Shown: positions 12,627 to 21,445, counted from the stretch's first letter. The stretch: DNA of 64,000 bases from Sphagnum magellanicum (GCA_021904315.1 CM038912.1:8829061-8893060); one strand, 5' to 3'. Notes: generated from the sequence alone by a model not told the origin. Translations and numbers: made by a program.

Positions 12627-13014
12627 TCACATGGTTCCCCATGTGATTCCACAATTAATCACAAGGAACAACATCACATGGTTTCCCCATGTGATTCCAC
12701 AATTAATCACAAGAAAACAACATCACATGGTTTCCCCATGTGATTCCACAATTAATCACAAGAAAACAACATCACATGGTTTCCCCATGAGATTCCACAA
12801 TTAATCACAAGAAAACAACATCACATGGTTTCCCCATGTGATTCCACAATTAATCACAAGAAAACAACATCACATGGTTTCCCCATGTGATTCCACAATT
12901 AATCACAAGAAAACAACATCACATGGTTTCCCCATGTGATTCCACAATTAATCACAAGAAAACAACATCACAAGGTTTCCCCATGTGATTCCACAATTAA
13001 TCACAAGCAAACAA
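12627..13014. repeat. 49-bp tandem repeats in U3 of 3' LTR (about 8 units)
   Basis: Unit starts were read at 12672, 12721, 12770, 12819, 12868, 12917 and 12966 (period 49), preceded by a shorter variant unit. Each unit contains the inverted repeat CACATGG...CCATGTG, with a CACATG E-box-like core on both sides. The position upstream of the TATA box suits an enhancer-like array, which is inference. Confidence 0.9.
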
Positions 13015-13180
13015 CATCACATGGTGCACAAGACATAAGTCAATGCATTATGGAATTTTACATCCAACTTACCCCATTAAACAATTACTCAAGTAATTGT
13101 GTAATCAAGTTACCCATGAAATTACTTACACCCAACTTACCCCTAAGTAATTGTGTAATCAAATTACACACCAAGTTACA

Positions 13181-13200
13181 TCACTCCCAAACTCATTATG
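13181..13200 (-). other. Polypurine tract (weak)
   Basis: In the element's direction the bases next to the 3' LTR read GAGTTTGGGAGTGA, which is purine-rich but interrupted by T. The position immediately before the LTR is where second-strand priming is expected. The pol stop codon is only about 20 bases further upstream. Confidence 0.5.
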
Positions 13201-13216
13201 GATTCCGTCCTCGGAA

Positions 13217-16200
13217 TCACATATCTAAAACCTTCTTCAATTTGTCATGATTAACGCGATCTGGATATGGTGAGCCATCAACATTTTCAAGCTCATAAGA
13301 CCCATTATCAGCAAACACCTTCTTGACAACAAAAGGTCCAAACCACTTGGGTAACAATTTCTTGTAAGCCCTACGATGATGTCGAGCGTCAAACATCATG
13401 ACAAGGTCGCCTTCCTTGAACTCCCTTTTCTTCACCTTCTTGTCGAAAGCCTTCTTTTGTTGAGCCTGTGCAACTTCAATGGATTGGTAGGCTTTCAACT
13501 GCAATTCATCCAACTCGTTAAGTTGCAATAATCGATGGCGTTGGGATTCATCCAAAGGAAGCCTCATCGTGATGGCAGTGCGTAAAGTCATTACTTCTAG
13601 CTCAATGGGTAAAAGTGCTTCCATCCCATAAGCTAAACGAAAAGGTGAATACCCCGTGGCAGTTTTGTATGTGGTGTTGTAAACCCACACAACATGGTGG
13701 ATCTTGAGATCCCAATCACAAATGTTCACATGAACCTCGGCCTCTTTTGCCAACATGGAACACAATGTCCTATTGGTTCTTTCAACTAGGCCATTAGTGC
13801 TAGGCTTATACATAGTGGTAAACCTATGTTTCACTGCAAGGCGTGCTAACAGGTTTTCCACAACCTCACTCAAAAATTGGGGACCATTATCAGAGACAAT
13901 TTCAAGTGGTGCCCCAAATCGAGTAAAAACTCGTTCATACAGAAATCGTGCTACTTCTTGTTTCACTGAAGATTTCAAGGCACGTACTTCTGCAAACTTT
14001 GTGAGGTAGTCTGTGGCAACTACAATGAATCGATGCCCTCTTCTAGTCATTGGTAATGGCCCCATTAAATCAATTCCCCATTTTTCAAAGGGTCCTAAAG
14101 GAGGTATGGGATGTAAAGGGCCACTTACAGTAGACCTTTGTGCATAAGCTTGACACACATCACAACTCTTGCAATAATCGTGGGCATCCTTGAAGAGGGT
14201 GGGCCAATAGTAACCTGCTTGCAAAATCTTTTCTGCAGTGATTCGTCCCGCAAAGTGGCCTCCACAAAACCCATCATGAAACTCATACAAAAGACGTGAG
14301 GTGTCACGTTTTCCAATGGTCCGTCGTAAAACACCATCCCTTCCTTGGAAGTAGAGTTGATTGCCTATCATCGAGTAGTTTCGACTCTTATGCGCAATTC
14401 TTGTTCGTACTGCCTTTGTGGCTCCATCTGGAAACCTCATGCCATCTAAGTATTGAATGATCTCCCGATATTCTTCAGGTGCTTCTTCCGCATTAATGGA
14501 CATGATTGCAGCATCTGGAAAGTCGTCATCCTCTGAAACATCACCCACTCCTTCGTATGCTCTTGTTAGGCCATCAACATTACCATGACGCCTCCCTGGA
14601 CGATGAACAATGTCAATGTCAAATTCTTCCATCAAGAGTAGCCATCGCGCAAGTCGACCACTTGGATTAGGCTTGTTGACCAAGTAGGTTAAAGCCTTGT
14701 GATCTGTCACAATTTTGGCCTTGTACCCCAACAAGTAATGGCGAAACTTCTTAAGAGAGAAAATAACTGCAAGACCTTCCTGTTCGGTCACAGTATAATT
14801 CTTCTCTGCTGAAGTTAATTGTCTGCTAGCAAAATGAATGGGATGGTCATGCCCATTTTCGTCCAATTGTGAAAGGGTGCTGCCCACTGCTTCTCCAGAT
14901 GCATCACAATATACTAAGAAGGGTTTGTTCCAATCTGGAGTTCGAAGGATTGGCGCAACTTGAAGAGCTGACTTCAGTTGTTCGAATGCCTGTCTTGACA
15001 CCTCGTCCTCCGTTGGTGCAGGTGCATCTTCACGCAAGAATCGTGTTAAAGGACGTGTTTTTGCTGCAAACATGTGTATGAACCTGCGATAATATCCCAC
15101 CATCCCTAAAAAACCTCGAAGGGCTTTCTTCGTGGTGGGAAAAGGAAGCTTTGAAATCCTATCAAGCTTCTCGGGATCTGTGGCTACCCCATCCTTTGAC
15201 ACAATGTGTCCTACCATCTTACCTTCTGAAAAACCAATTGTGGTTTTCTCAGGGCTTAAAGTCACTCCTGAACTATCCAAGCGTTGAAAAACTAATTCAA
15301 GTTTGGCAAGGTGAGAAGCTCTATCACTATAAACTCCAAAGTCGTCAATGAAAACCCGTAGAAAAAGGCCCAAGAATGGATCAAAAACCTTGTTCATTAA
15401 ACGTTGAAATGTCCCTGGTGCATTACACAAACCAAAGGGCATTACTGTGTAACAAAATGTCCCCCAAGGCGTGGTGAATGTGGTCTTCAATTGATCTTCT
15501 GGAGCAATTTTCACCTGGTGGTAGCCCCTGTACCCATCTCCAAATGTGTACATCTCGTGCCCTGCTACTTCTTCCAAAATTTCTTCACAAAATGGCAAAG
15601 GGTATCGGTCTTTCTTAGTTACTTTGTTTAAAGCTTTGTAGTTGACACATACCCTTAGCTTGCCATTTTTCTTCAATGCTAATACCACAGGAGAAACCCA
15701 CTCAGTTGTCTCCACAGGCCTAATGAACCCCGCCTCCAACAACTTGTCAAGCTCTTCCTTCACCATGGCCGTGTATCTTGGGTTCCACCTCCCTTGCTTG
15801 GCCCTGATCGGTTTAGCATTTGGCAACAGTTCAATTTTGTGTTGCTCCATGGTGACCTCCCTCAGGTCCTTGTAGCTGAAAGCAAAAAGATGGATATACT
15901 TACGTAGTAAATCCTCATATTGCTTTCTCTCCTCCGGTTGAAGGTCTGGTCCCAGTTGAATCTTGCTTAGTCGCTCCTCGACTTCTCTTTCTGTAAACAC
16001 GCATGCAGTTGATTGGTTATCATCCCCTTGAACCCTTTGATCCGACAAGGCTCCAACCTTGGGGATTGTCTCCAAAGCATATAACCCTACTTCCTCTTCA
16101 CTAGAATCATCCGTGTAAATCCCTTCAGAGCTAGAGCTTTGGTCTGTTTCTGATTCATCCTCATATTCACTCGTCCCTCCAGAGTTTTTCACAAAACTAG

Positions 16201-17017
16201 CAAATGGAACCTTTTGACGGTTAGGATGAACTCCAATGGTCATGTATCCTTCACCCCAATAGTTCCTTGCATGCGACTTTGTTAACCAAGGCCTACCTAA
16301 TATCATTGGATAAGCCCCATCTTCCTCCAATACCACATGGAAATCCACAATGGTAGAAACCCTCATTACAGTGATCACAACATTGCTAATGACTCCTTCT
16401 GGCCTAACAACTCGTTTGTTAGCCATCTTTAGGGTTACTGAGGCTGGCCTATCAATTTTCAAGCCTAAGTACCTCATTGCAGGAATTGTCATCACATTGA
16501 CTCCTGCCCCTCCATCCACCAACACTCCATGCAACACTGATCCATTACATTGCACCTCAATGATCGGATCACATTCGCGCTCAGCTGCTATGGCATTCAA
16601 TGGTGTGGGCACCTTTGGGACTCTGGGTGTTGACAACCCTTTTCTTAACTCCCTTCGAGCCGACGGCACCATTGCCACCAACTGTCCAATGGTGATGTCT
16701 GCTTTCTGCGATCCCACATCCTTCACCACTGAATAAGGGCCAGAATCTCTAGAAATTGGAAAGTCTTGGAAGCCAAACCTCCGCCTCCGATTCTTTTTCT
16801 TTTCTTTTGGGGCTCTCGCCATCTCCTTGAACCTCTTGACGCTTGTGTCAGGATGAGTAGTGTCTTCCACCGGTCGTTTAGTTTGCGCCATGACATCCAC
16901 CACATCCTCAGGGATTTGGAGGCTCTTCTCCAAACCCATCAAAGCCTTTTCTCGCCCCTCGCTTATCGGCTCAATTAAATGCACTTGAGCTTTGCCCTTC
17001 TCCTCTGCAGAAAACCT
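13217..17017 (-). CDS. pol: Pol polyprotein: aspartic protease, RT, RNase H, integrase
   Basis: This 1,255-residue frame, counted from a GTG at 16984, is open without interruption. The frame is open from just after the TGA that ends gag, and the first in-frame ATG is at about 16939. Residue numbers from the GTG are as follows. The protease core is LVDGGAG at 155-161, with DGGA where many relatives have DSGA or DTGA. RT has the GDGYRGYHQ motif near 482-490 and catalytic FIDD at 545-548. RNase H has YCDAS (D694), TEQEG (E735), TDH (D761) and NVDGLTR (D804). Integrase has an HHCC finger (H903, H910, C941, C944) and a D972, D1032, E1068 triad in WGIDLMGP, SDNGPQF and NGLVERTN. A KWFGPFVV segment at 1213-1220 is the GPY/F-type module. 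All catalytic residues are present. It would be made as a gag-pol fusion if the TGA is read through. Confidence 0.95.
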   Translation of the reverse strand, partial: RFSAEEKGKAQVHLIEPISEGREKALMGLEKSLQIPEDVVDVMAQTKRPVEDTTHPDTSVKRFKEMARAPKEKKKNRRRRFGFQDFPISRDSGPYSVVKDVGSQKADITIGQLVAMVPSARRELRKGLSTPRVPKVPTPLNAIAAERECDPIIEVQCNGSVLHGVLVDGGAGVNVMTIPAMRYLGLKIDRPASVTLKMANKRVVRPEGVISNVVITVMRVSTIVDFHVVLEEDGAYPMILGRPWLTKSHARNYWGEGYMTIGVHPNRQKVPFASFVKNSGGTSEYEDESETDQSSSSEGIYTDDSSEEEVGLYALETIPKVGALSDQRVQGDDNQSTACVFTEREVEERLSKIQLGPDLQPEERKQYEDLLRKYIHLFAFSYKDLREVTMEQHKIELLPNAKPIRAKQGRWNPRYTAMVKEELDKLLEAGFIRPVETTEWVSPVVLALKKNGKLRVCVNYKALNKVTKKDRYPLPFCEEILEEVAGHEMYTFGDGYRGYHQVKIAPEDQLKTTFTTPWGTFCYTVMPFGLCNAPGTFQRLMNKVFDPFLGLFLRVFIDDFGVYSDRASHLAKLELVFQRLDSSGVTLSPEKTTIGFSEGKMVGHIVSKDGVATDPEKLDRISKLPFPTTKKALRGFLGMVGYYRRFIHMFAAKTRPLTRFLREDAPAPTEDEVSRQAFEQLKSALQVAPILRTPDWNKPFLVYCDASGEAVGSTLSQLDENGHDHPIHFASRQLTSAEKNYTVTEQEGLAVIFSLKKFRHYLLGYKAKIVTDHKALTYLVNKPNPSGRLARWLLLMEEFDIDIVHRPGRRHGNVDGLTRAYEGVGDVSEDDDFPDAAIMSINAEEAPEEYREIIQYLDGMRFPDGATKAVRTRIAHKSRNYSMIGNQLYFQGRDGVLRRTIGKRDTSRLLYEFHDGFCGGHFAGRITAEKILQAGYYWPTLFKDAHDYCKSCDVCQAYAQRSTVSGPLHPIPPLGPFEKWGIDLMGPLPMTRRGHRFIVVATDYLTKFAEVRALKSSVKQEVARFLYERVFTRFGAPLEIVSDNGPQFLSEVVENLLARLAVKHRFTTMYKPSTNGLVERTNRTLCSMLAKEAEVHVNICDWDLKIHHVVWVYNTTYKTATGYSPFRLAYGMEALLPIELEVMTLRTAITMRLPLDESQRHRLLQLNELDELQLKAYQSIEVAQAQQKKAFDKKVKKREFKEGDLVMMFDARHHRRAYKKLLPKWFGPFVVKKVFADNGSYELENVDGSPYPDRVNHDKLKKVLDM

Positions 17018-17839
17018 TCAAGTAGAAGAACTCGCATTCTCACTGGTAGCCAAGGCTGGCGTGTTTGGACATTCCCTTGAATAATGTCCCATCTCCCGAC
17101 ACTTGTAACATTGGATTGTTGACAGGTCCCGCTCCACGTTTCTGCTCTTACTAGTCCTTGGCTGAAGTAAATGGAGGCTTAGCTGGTTCATTTGATTAAT
17201 CATTTGCTCCATAGCCGACTCCATGCGGGAGCTCACTTCCGGATGCTTCCGCAGCTCTGGTTCAGTCGGGAATTGAACCGTTTTCACCATGGATTGTGAA
17301 GTTGGTCGTGGAACTTCCTCCATGCTCACCTCCTTCTTTTCGGCCACCTCCGCTGCTTCATCGAACGTCGCCGCTTGTTCATATCTCACTTGTTGTCGCA
17401 ATTCTGACAACAAACCAATGGTGAAGTGTTCTAGCACCAAGGCATTGACTCCAGCAAAAATTGGATCAGTTCCTTCATGACCTTGTGCCCTAAGACACCC
17501 TTGGAGTTTATTTTGCAATGTCATTGTCCTTTCTTTATACTCTCTTACTGACTCTAAAGCCCCCTGCTTTAGTTGACTTAGTTCAAGTATTAAGTTTTGG
17601 TAGACATTCTTCACAGAAAACTCCTTCATTAGAGCCTTAGTTATGTCAACCCATGAGCCCTTCAATTCTTCTGTCTGTCGTTCAAACCAAAGTGATGCCG
17701 TACCCTCTAAGAATTCAGGAAGAAAATTAAGCCATTCCGTAGCTGTCCTAAGCCCCGTACCAATACAAGCCCGTTTATATTCCCTTAAAAACACTTCAGG
17801 GTCTTCACCCTTACTCCCCCTAAAAACTGGAATAACCAT
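17018..17839 (-). CDS. gag: Gag (capsid-nucleocapsid)
   Basis: This 273-residue ORF begins with ATG. The N-terminal two thirds match a plant Ty3-type capsid: FRGSKGEDPEVFLREYKRA near residue 6, a W-rich block (SLWFERQTEEL, GSWVDITKALMKEF) and VREYKERTMTLQNKL. The C-terminal part has a CCHC zinc knuckle, CYKCREMGHYSREC (CX2CX4HX4C), typical of nucleocapsid RNA binding. The frame ends in TGA (17018-17020) and pol continues in the same frame, so pol expression would need readthrough rather than frameshifting. It lies 77 bases after the 173-residue upstream ORF. Confidence 0.93.
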   Translation of the reverse strand: MVIPVFRGSKGEDPEVFLREYKRACIGTGLRTATEWLNFLPEFLEGTASLWFERQTEELKGSWVDITKALMKEFSVKNVYQNLILELSQLKQGALESVREYKERTMTLQNKLQGCLRAQGHEGTDPIFAGVNALVLEHFTIGLLSELRQQVRYEQAATFDEAAEVAEKKEVSMEEVPRPTSQSMVKTVQFPTEPELRKHPEVSSRMESAMEQMINQMNQLSLHLLQPRTSKSRNVERDLSTIQCYKCREMGHYSRECPNTPALATSENASSST

Positions 17840-17916
17840 ATTGAATCTTATCTTGTCCCAAAAAAAACAAACACACCAAACTAATTAATTTCTTTAACCA
17901 ACTATCACTTTAGATT

Positions 17917-18438
17917 TTACAACCTTTCCTCGTGAATAAGGAAACTCCCAAGGGCCCGAATTGCACTCATAACAAACTCCTCCCTATCTTCTCGGTGTAA
18001 ATCTCTAAACGGACCAGACATTTCCAATCTTGCCATTATCCTATTTAAATGCCTGGATTGAAAGACAACATTTACAAGATCATGGCCATCACGAGTATCA
18101 ATGACACCTCCACTCCACATGACATGCAGGTTATTGGTTCTGGCGTAATCTGGAGTCGCATCCTTCTTCCTAAGCCAGATGAGCAAATGTTGTTCTTGTG
18201 TGATTGTCCTTTGGCGTTGCCTTGGAGGTTCTGAGTTGGGTTGAGGTCCAGATTCCTCCCGTCGTCTACGTAGTTGTGATACTACCACACTTGGTTCACC
18301 AACAGTCCCAGGCTCTTCCAAAGGTCTTTCAACAGGTGGTGTTGGCCTAACAACTCCTAATGTCAATGATGGGGTTGCTTGCCTATCTTCGGGAAACTGT
18401 GTACCAGGGGAGTCAGGAGCTTCTCTTAATGTTGACAT
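17917..18438 (-). CDS. Extra ORF b of the retrotransposon (173 aa)
   Basis: The first ATG in this frame gives [12 protein letters not shown]. The frame is open further upstream to about 18501 without another ATG. The protein has a proline- and arginine-rich N-terminal half ([31 protein letters not shown]) and a more folded-looking C-terminal half with [20 protein letters not shown] and [19 protein letters not shown] recognise no family. It is not in the same frame as gag and not one of the standard Ty3 products. Codon use and predicted composition look protein-like, not random. It could be an accessory protein or an acquired host fragment. Confidence 0.65.
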   Translation of the reverse strand: MSTLREAPDSPGTQFPEDRQATPSLTLGVVRPTPPVERPLEEPGTVGEPSVVVSQLRRRREESGPQPNSEPPRQRQRTITQEQHLLIWLRKKDATPDYARTNNLHVMWSGGVIDTRDGHDLVNVVFQSRHLNRIMARLEMSGPFRDLHREDREEFVMSAIRALGSFLIHEERL

Positions 18439-18627
18439 TAATGTTTTCACTAATACACTAATCCTAGAAATAAAACATATATATTTTATTTCTTTCAACA
18501 ACCTATAACATTTTATTTTTTTTCATAAGAAGTCTAAAGGCTTCAACAAGGTCTTACGAACATAAGTTTACTCAAGAACACTCACTGTCCTTTAAAGACT
18601 TCTATTTACATTTTTTTTTCATATGGC

Positions 18628-18927
18628 TTAACACGTGCCATTTTTTTTTTCCTTTCTCGCCTGCAACTTTTCTTTGCGAATCTTCTCAGATTCCCACAAA
18701 TCCAATTCTAGTTCATGCCTAGGATTACAAGTAATATCCAAAAGCAAGCTTGGGGTCAAACAGAAAGACTCGTGTTTATGGTCTTCATGATGTTGCTTCA
18801 CGCGTTGAATTGTGCACCCAATTCGACATGGCTTGCCTTTCGTAATCTCCATTGCTAAAAGTTGAATCTCCTCCACCCATGTGGCCACTTCCGTCCATGA
18901 TTCGGGGATAAACAAATTGCCTTGCAT
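18628..18927 (-). CDS. Extra ORF a of the retrotransposon (99 aa)
   Basis: This ATG-started frame lies between the leader and ORF b. It begins MQGNLFIPESWTEVATW, contains CRIGCTIQRVKQHHEDHKHE in the middle and ends in a lysine-rich helix-like segment (SEKIRKEKLQARKEKK). Cysteine and histidine residues are present (C34, C38, H46, H47, H50, H52) but do not form a spacing I can assign to a known finger. I recognise no family. It is short enough that chance cannot be excluded. Confidence 0.45.
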   Translation of the reverse strand: MQGNLFIPESWTEVATWVEEIQLLAMEITKGKPCRIGCTIQRVKQHHEDHKHESFCLTPSLLLDITCNPRHELELDLWESEKIRKEKLQARKEKKNGTC

Positions 18928-18984
18928 TCCTCGTTGTAAAACAAAACAAATAGTTTATTCTTTCCTTTTCTTTCCTTCCCACAA

Positions 18985-19240
18985 AATTTTCAACAACACA
19001 ATTAAGTTTCTCAACACAATTCAACAACACAATTAAGTTTCTCACACAATTCTACAATACAATTAAGTTTCTCAAACAACTCTATGACACAATTAAGTTC
19101 TCACAAAATTCTACAACATAATTCCACAACACAATGAAATTGCACAACACAATTAAACAACACAATTAAGTTTGTCACACAACTTTACAACACAATTAAA
19201 TTTCTCAACAAAATTCTACAACACAATTAACATAGACTCG
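18985..19240 (-). repeat. Leader repeats rich in 'cacaattaagtttctca'
   Basis: Between the primer binding site and ORF a, the plus strand repeats variants of 'acaacacaattaagtttctc' about nine times with irregular spacing. In transcript sense this is a U/G-rich leader. It holds no ORF and may be an RNA-structural or packaging region, which is inference. Confidence 0.7.
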
Positions 19241-19241
19241 G

Positions 19242-19259
19242 GTCCCGGTTACGGAACCA
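19242..19259 (-). other. Primer binding site, tRNA-Glu-like
   Basis: In the element's direction the 18 bases are TGGTTCCGTAACCGGGAC, six bases after the 5' LTR end. The complement resembles the 3' end of plant tRNA-Glu (…GTCCCGGCAACGGAACCA, recalled from memory), matching in all but about two positions. It is unlike the initiator-Met site used by many plant elements. Confidence 0.7.
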
Positions 19260-19551
19260 AAAAGATGTACTACACGAGCGGGTTTAGGACCGAAACTATG
19301 TATAATTACTACATAGTTATGAAGTCTATGTTTTTGGGTTGTAAAACTATCATCCCACCTTACTTTTGATTATGCAAACCTCACCATTATCCTTCCATGA
19401 ACTACACACAAACTATTCCCAAAACTATTCAAAAACCAAAAGCTTTTTTCCAAAATCAAAACTTTAATTCTTACAAACTTGGTATTCATATCATAACTTT
19501 GTACAAAAATCCAGGTCCCTCTCAAGGTCACAAACACCTCCTTATATACTA

Positions 19552-19558
19552 ATCAAAA
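19552..19558 (-). promoter_or_regulatory. TATA box in 5' LTR (element promoter)
   Basis: TATATAAGG on the minus strand lies between the 49-bp repeat array and the presumed transcript start, about 290 bases before the end of the LTR. It is the best candidate for the promoter driving gag-pol. Confidence 0.6.
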
Positions 19559-19629
19559 GGAATCTACTCAAGAAACTTCCTAAAACCTATCCATCACAAG
19601 GTTCCCCAAATAATCAAAAGAAAACAAAA

Positions 19630-20164
19630 TCACATGGTTCCCCATGTGATTCCACAATTAATCACAAGGAACAACATCACATGGTTTCCCCATGTGATTC
19701 CACAATTAATCACAAGAAAACAACATCACATGGTTTCCCCATGTGATTCCACAATTAATCACAAGAAAACAACATCACATGGTTTCCCCATGAGATTCCA
19801 CAATTAATCACAAGAAAACAACATCACATGGTTTCCCCATGTGATTCCACAATTAATCACAAGAAAACAACATCACATGGTTTCCCCATGTGATTCCACA
19901 ATTAATCACAAGAAAACAACATCACATGGTTTCCCCATGAGATTCCACAATTAATCACAAGAAAACAACATCACATGGTTTCCCCATGTGATTCCACAAT
20001 TAATCACAAGAAAACAACATCACATGGTTTCCCCATGTGATTCCACAATTAATCACAAGAAAACAACATCACATGGTTTCCCCATGTGATTCCACAATTA
20101 ATCACAAGAAAACAACATCACATGGTTTCCCCATGTGATTCCACAATTAATCACAAGCAAACAA
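19630..20164. repeat. 49-bp tandem repeats in U3 of 5' LTR (about 11 units)
   Basis: Unit starts were read at 19675, 19724, 19773, 19822, 19871, 19920, 19969, 20018, 20067 and 20116 after a shorter variant unit. Two units carry 'ccatgagattcc' instead of 'ccatgtgattcc', whereas the 3' LTR has one such unit. This suggests that a three-unit block was gained or lost. Confidence 0.92.
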
Positions 20165-20330
20165 CATCACATGGTGCACAAGACATAAGTCAATGCATTA
20201 TGGAATTTTACATCCAACTTACCCCATTAAACAATTACTCAAGTAATTGTGTAATCAAGTTACCCATGAAATTACTTACACCCAACTTACCCCTAAGTAA
20301 TTGTGTAATCAAATTACACACCAAGTTACA

Positions 20331-20660
20331 GGTGCATGGGCTTGCTTGGTTCCATGACGTTGGGACTTGCAGTGCAAAAGTCTTTGAATATTAAATGATT
20401 TTTTCACTGAAAATTAAATTAAATTAAATCGTAGCTGAAAATTTCGGAGGAATTGGAATGTGCCTTTGGTGTTGTTGGAAAGATCTTGATGAGCAGGATT
20501 TAATGAAATTTATTTGGTAAGATTTGGATTCAGAATGTGGGAGATATTGATTTTGAAGTGATTTCTGCCACTGAAAATTCAAATAAATTCCCAAAAAACC
20601 AGGTTTTGGAAGGAAAAATCAGTTGAGGACGTGGTAACACTTGAGCCAACAGGCACAGGC
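20331..20660 (+). repeat. Dispersed repeat family A, copy 1, right half
   Basis: The repeat continues after the retrotransposon. It shares 'cttgatgagcaggatttaatgaa', 'gagatattgattttgaag', 'ggttttggaaggaaaaat' and 'cacttgagccaac' with the copy at 26.9-27.1 kb. Confidence 0.8.
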
Positions 20661-20832
20661 CACAAGAGTTAGTAGCAAGCCAGAACATTGTCTATAGTAT
20701 ATAGCTACCACAGATCTGATATGATGATGAAACAAACTCTTTGGAACTAGTGGTTTTCCACAAAGGTAGGTAATGCCCTTGGAGTGGGGTGTTCCTGAAA
20801 TATGTAGCCACCACCCAAGGGAACACGTTCTC

Positions 20833-20897
20833 CGAAATGAGCACTTGGGATGAAATATTTACTCCTAAAATATCATCCATCCCAAGTGCTCATTTCG
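20833..20897. repeat. Perfect 20-bp inverted repeat (hairpin)
   Basis: CGAAATGAGCACTTGGGATG at 20833-20852 is followed, after 25 bases, by its exact reverse complement at 20878-20897. The stem extends imperfectly through flanking GTTC/GAAC. It could be a small-RNA-type hairpin or a foldback MITE core. Confidence 0.9.
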
Positions 20898-21332
20898 CGA
20901 ACTTTCCATTTAGATGTTCCTGAAATAAATTCTGAAATAACTGCACTTGAATTAAACACTTGAAACAAAATAAAGTGCTGTCAAGATTATAAGCATCCCT
21001 TTGGTTCTGCCTTGAGCTGGAGCTTTTTTCGGGAACACTCAAGGGGTGTGACTCTCCTACACAAAGGACCCAAGCTCACAAACTGGAACCCATACTAAGG
21101 ACCTATCTTATGCCTACTATAGGTGCCTAGTACTCAAGTGTCAAAATAACTATTTTATTTTTCAAAGTCAAGTTTGACAATAAAAATGGTAATTTATGAA
21201 ATTTTCAACTCAATATGATGCTAGAATAAGAAATATTCATCTATTCTGACTTAGCACTGCATTTAATATCCATGAAAATATCTCATTAAAAATATATATA
21301 TTGTATGATTTCCTCTCCTCCCTGGAGTTCTT

Positions 21333-21445
21333 GGTTGCAAGCAACGTGAACTCCACTTTATCTACCAATTTAAGTGAGTCATAGTTCTTCTCGGTTGCAA
21401 GCAACACAAATTCCATTTTATCCAACAACTTAAGTGAGTAAGAAT
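21333..21445. repeat. Tandem duplication, 2 x 60 bp
   Basis: 'ggttgcaagcaac' and the following 'tccattttatc...aacttaagtgagt' recur at 21333 and 21393 with mismatches. Confidence 0.8.

Larger units (their letters stand above)
12263..13180 (-). repeat. 3' LTR (918 bp)
   Basis: This is the downstream LTR in the element's orientation. It matches 19266-20330 from end to end except that it carries about eight rather than eleven units of the 49-bp repeat, a 147-bp difference that accounts exactly for the two lengths. A few single-base differences were noticed, for example 'cacaagg' for 'cacatgg' near 12969. Confidence 0.95.
12263..20330 (-). mobile_element. Ty3/gypsy LTR retrotransposon, 8.07 kb, structurally complete
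   Basis: The element has two LTRs with TG...CA ends (TGTAAC...AGTACA in the coding direction), a primer binding site, gag, pol in the order protease-RT-RNaseH-integrase, and a purine-rich tract before the 3' LTR. RNase H before integrase places it in Ty3/gypsy. The flanks carry GGTG at 12259-12262 and 20331-20334, a probable 4-bp target duplication. The integrase tail has a GPF-type motif, and no chromodomain is visible. Gag and pol are separated by one in-frame TGA, and two further ORFs lie before gag. The LTRs look nearly identical apart from repeat copy number, which suggests a young insertion. Mobility cannot be judged from sequence alone. Confidence 0.95.
19266..20330 (-). repeat. 5' LTR (1,065 bp)
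   Basis: This is the upstream LTR in the element's orientation, starting TGTAAC at 20330 and ending AGTACA at 19266. It carries about eleven 49-bp units in U3, then a TATATAA box, then an R/U5 region that begins in the 'cctcaaggtcacaaacacc' neighbourhood (plus-strand view). Confidence 0.95.

Noticed and set aside
12627..13014. Possible CRISPR-like array of 49-bp repeats
   Set aside because: The units are head-to-tail without unique spacers and lie in the U3 of LTRs of a plant retrotransposon.
12936..13250. 104-residue plus-strand open frame in the 3' LTR (and its twin at 20086-20394)
   Set aside because: It arises from the 49-bp U3 repeats read antisense to the element. The product is repetitive and runs off the LTR.
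13755..17888. Many plus-strand open frames opposite gag-pol
   Set aside because: They are antisense shadows of conserved pol and gag coding sequence and have no domain of their own.
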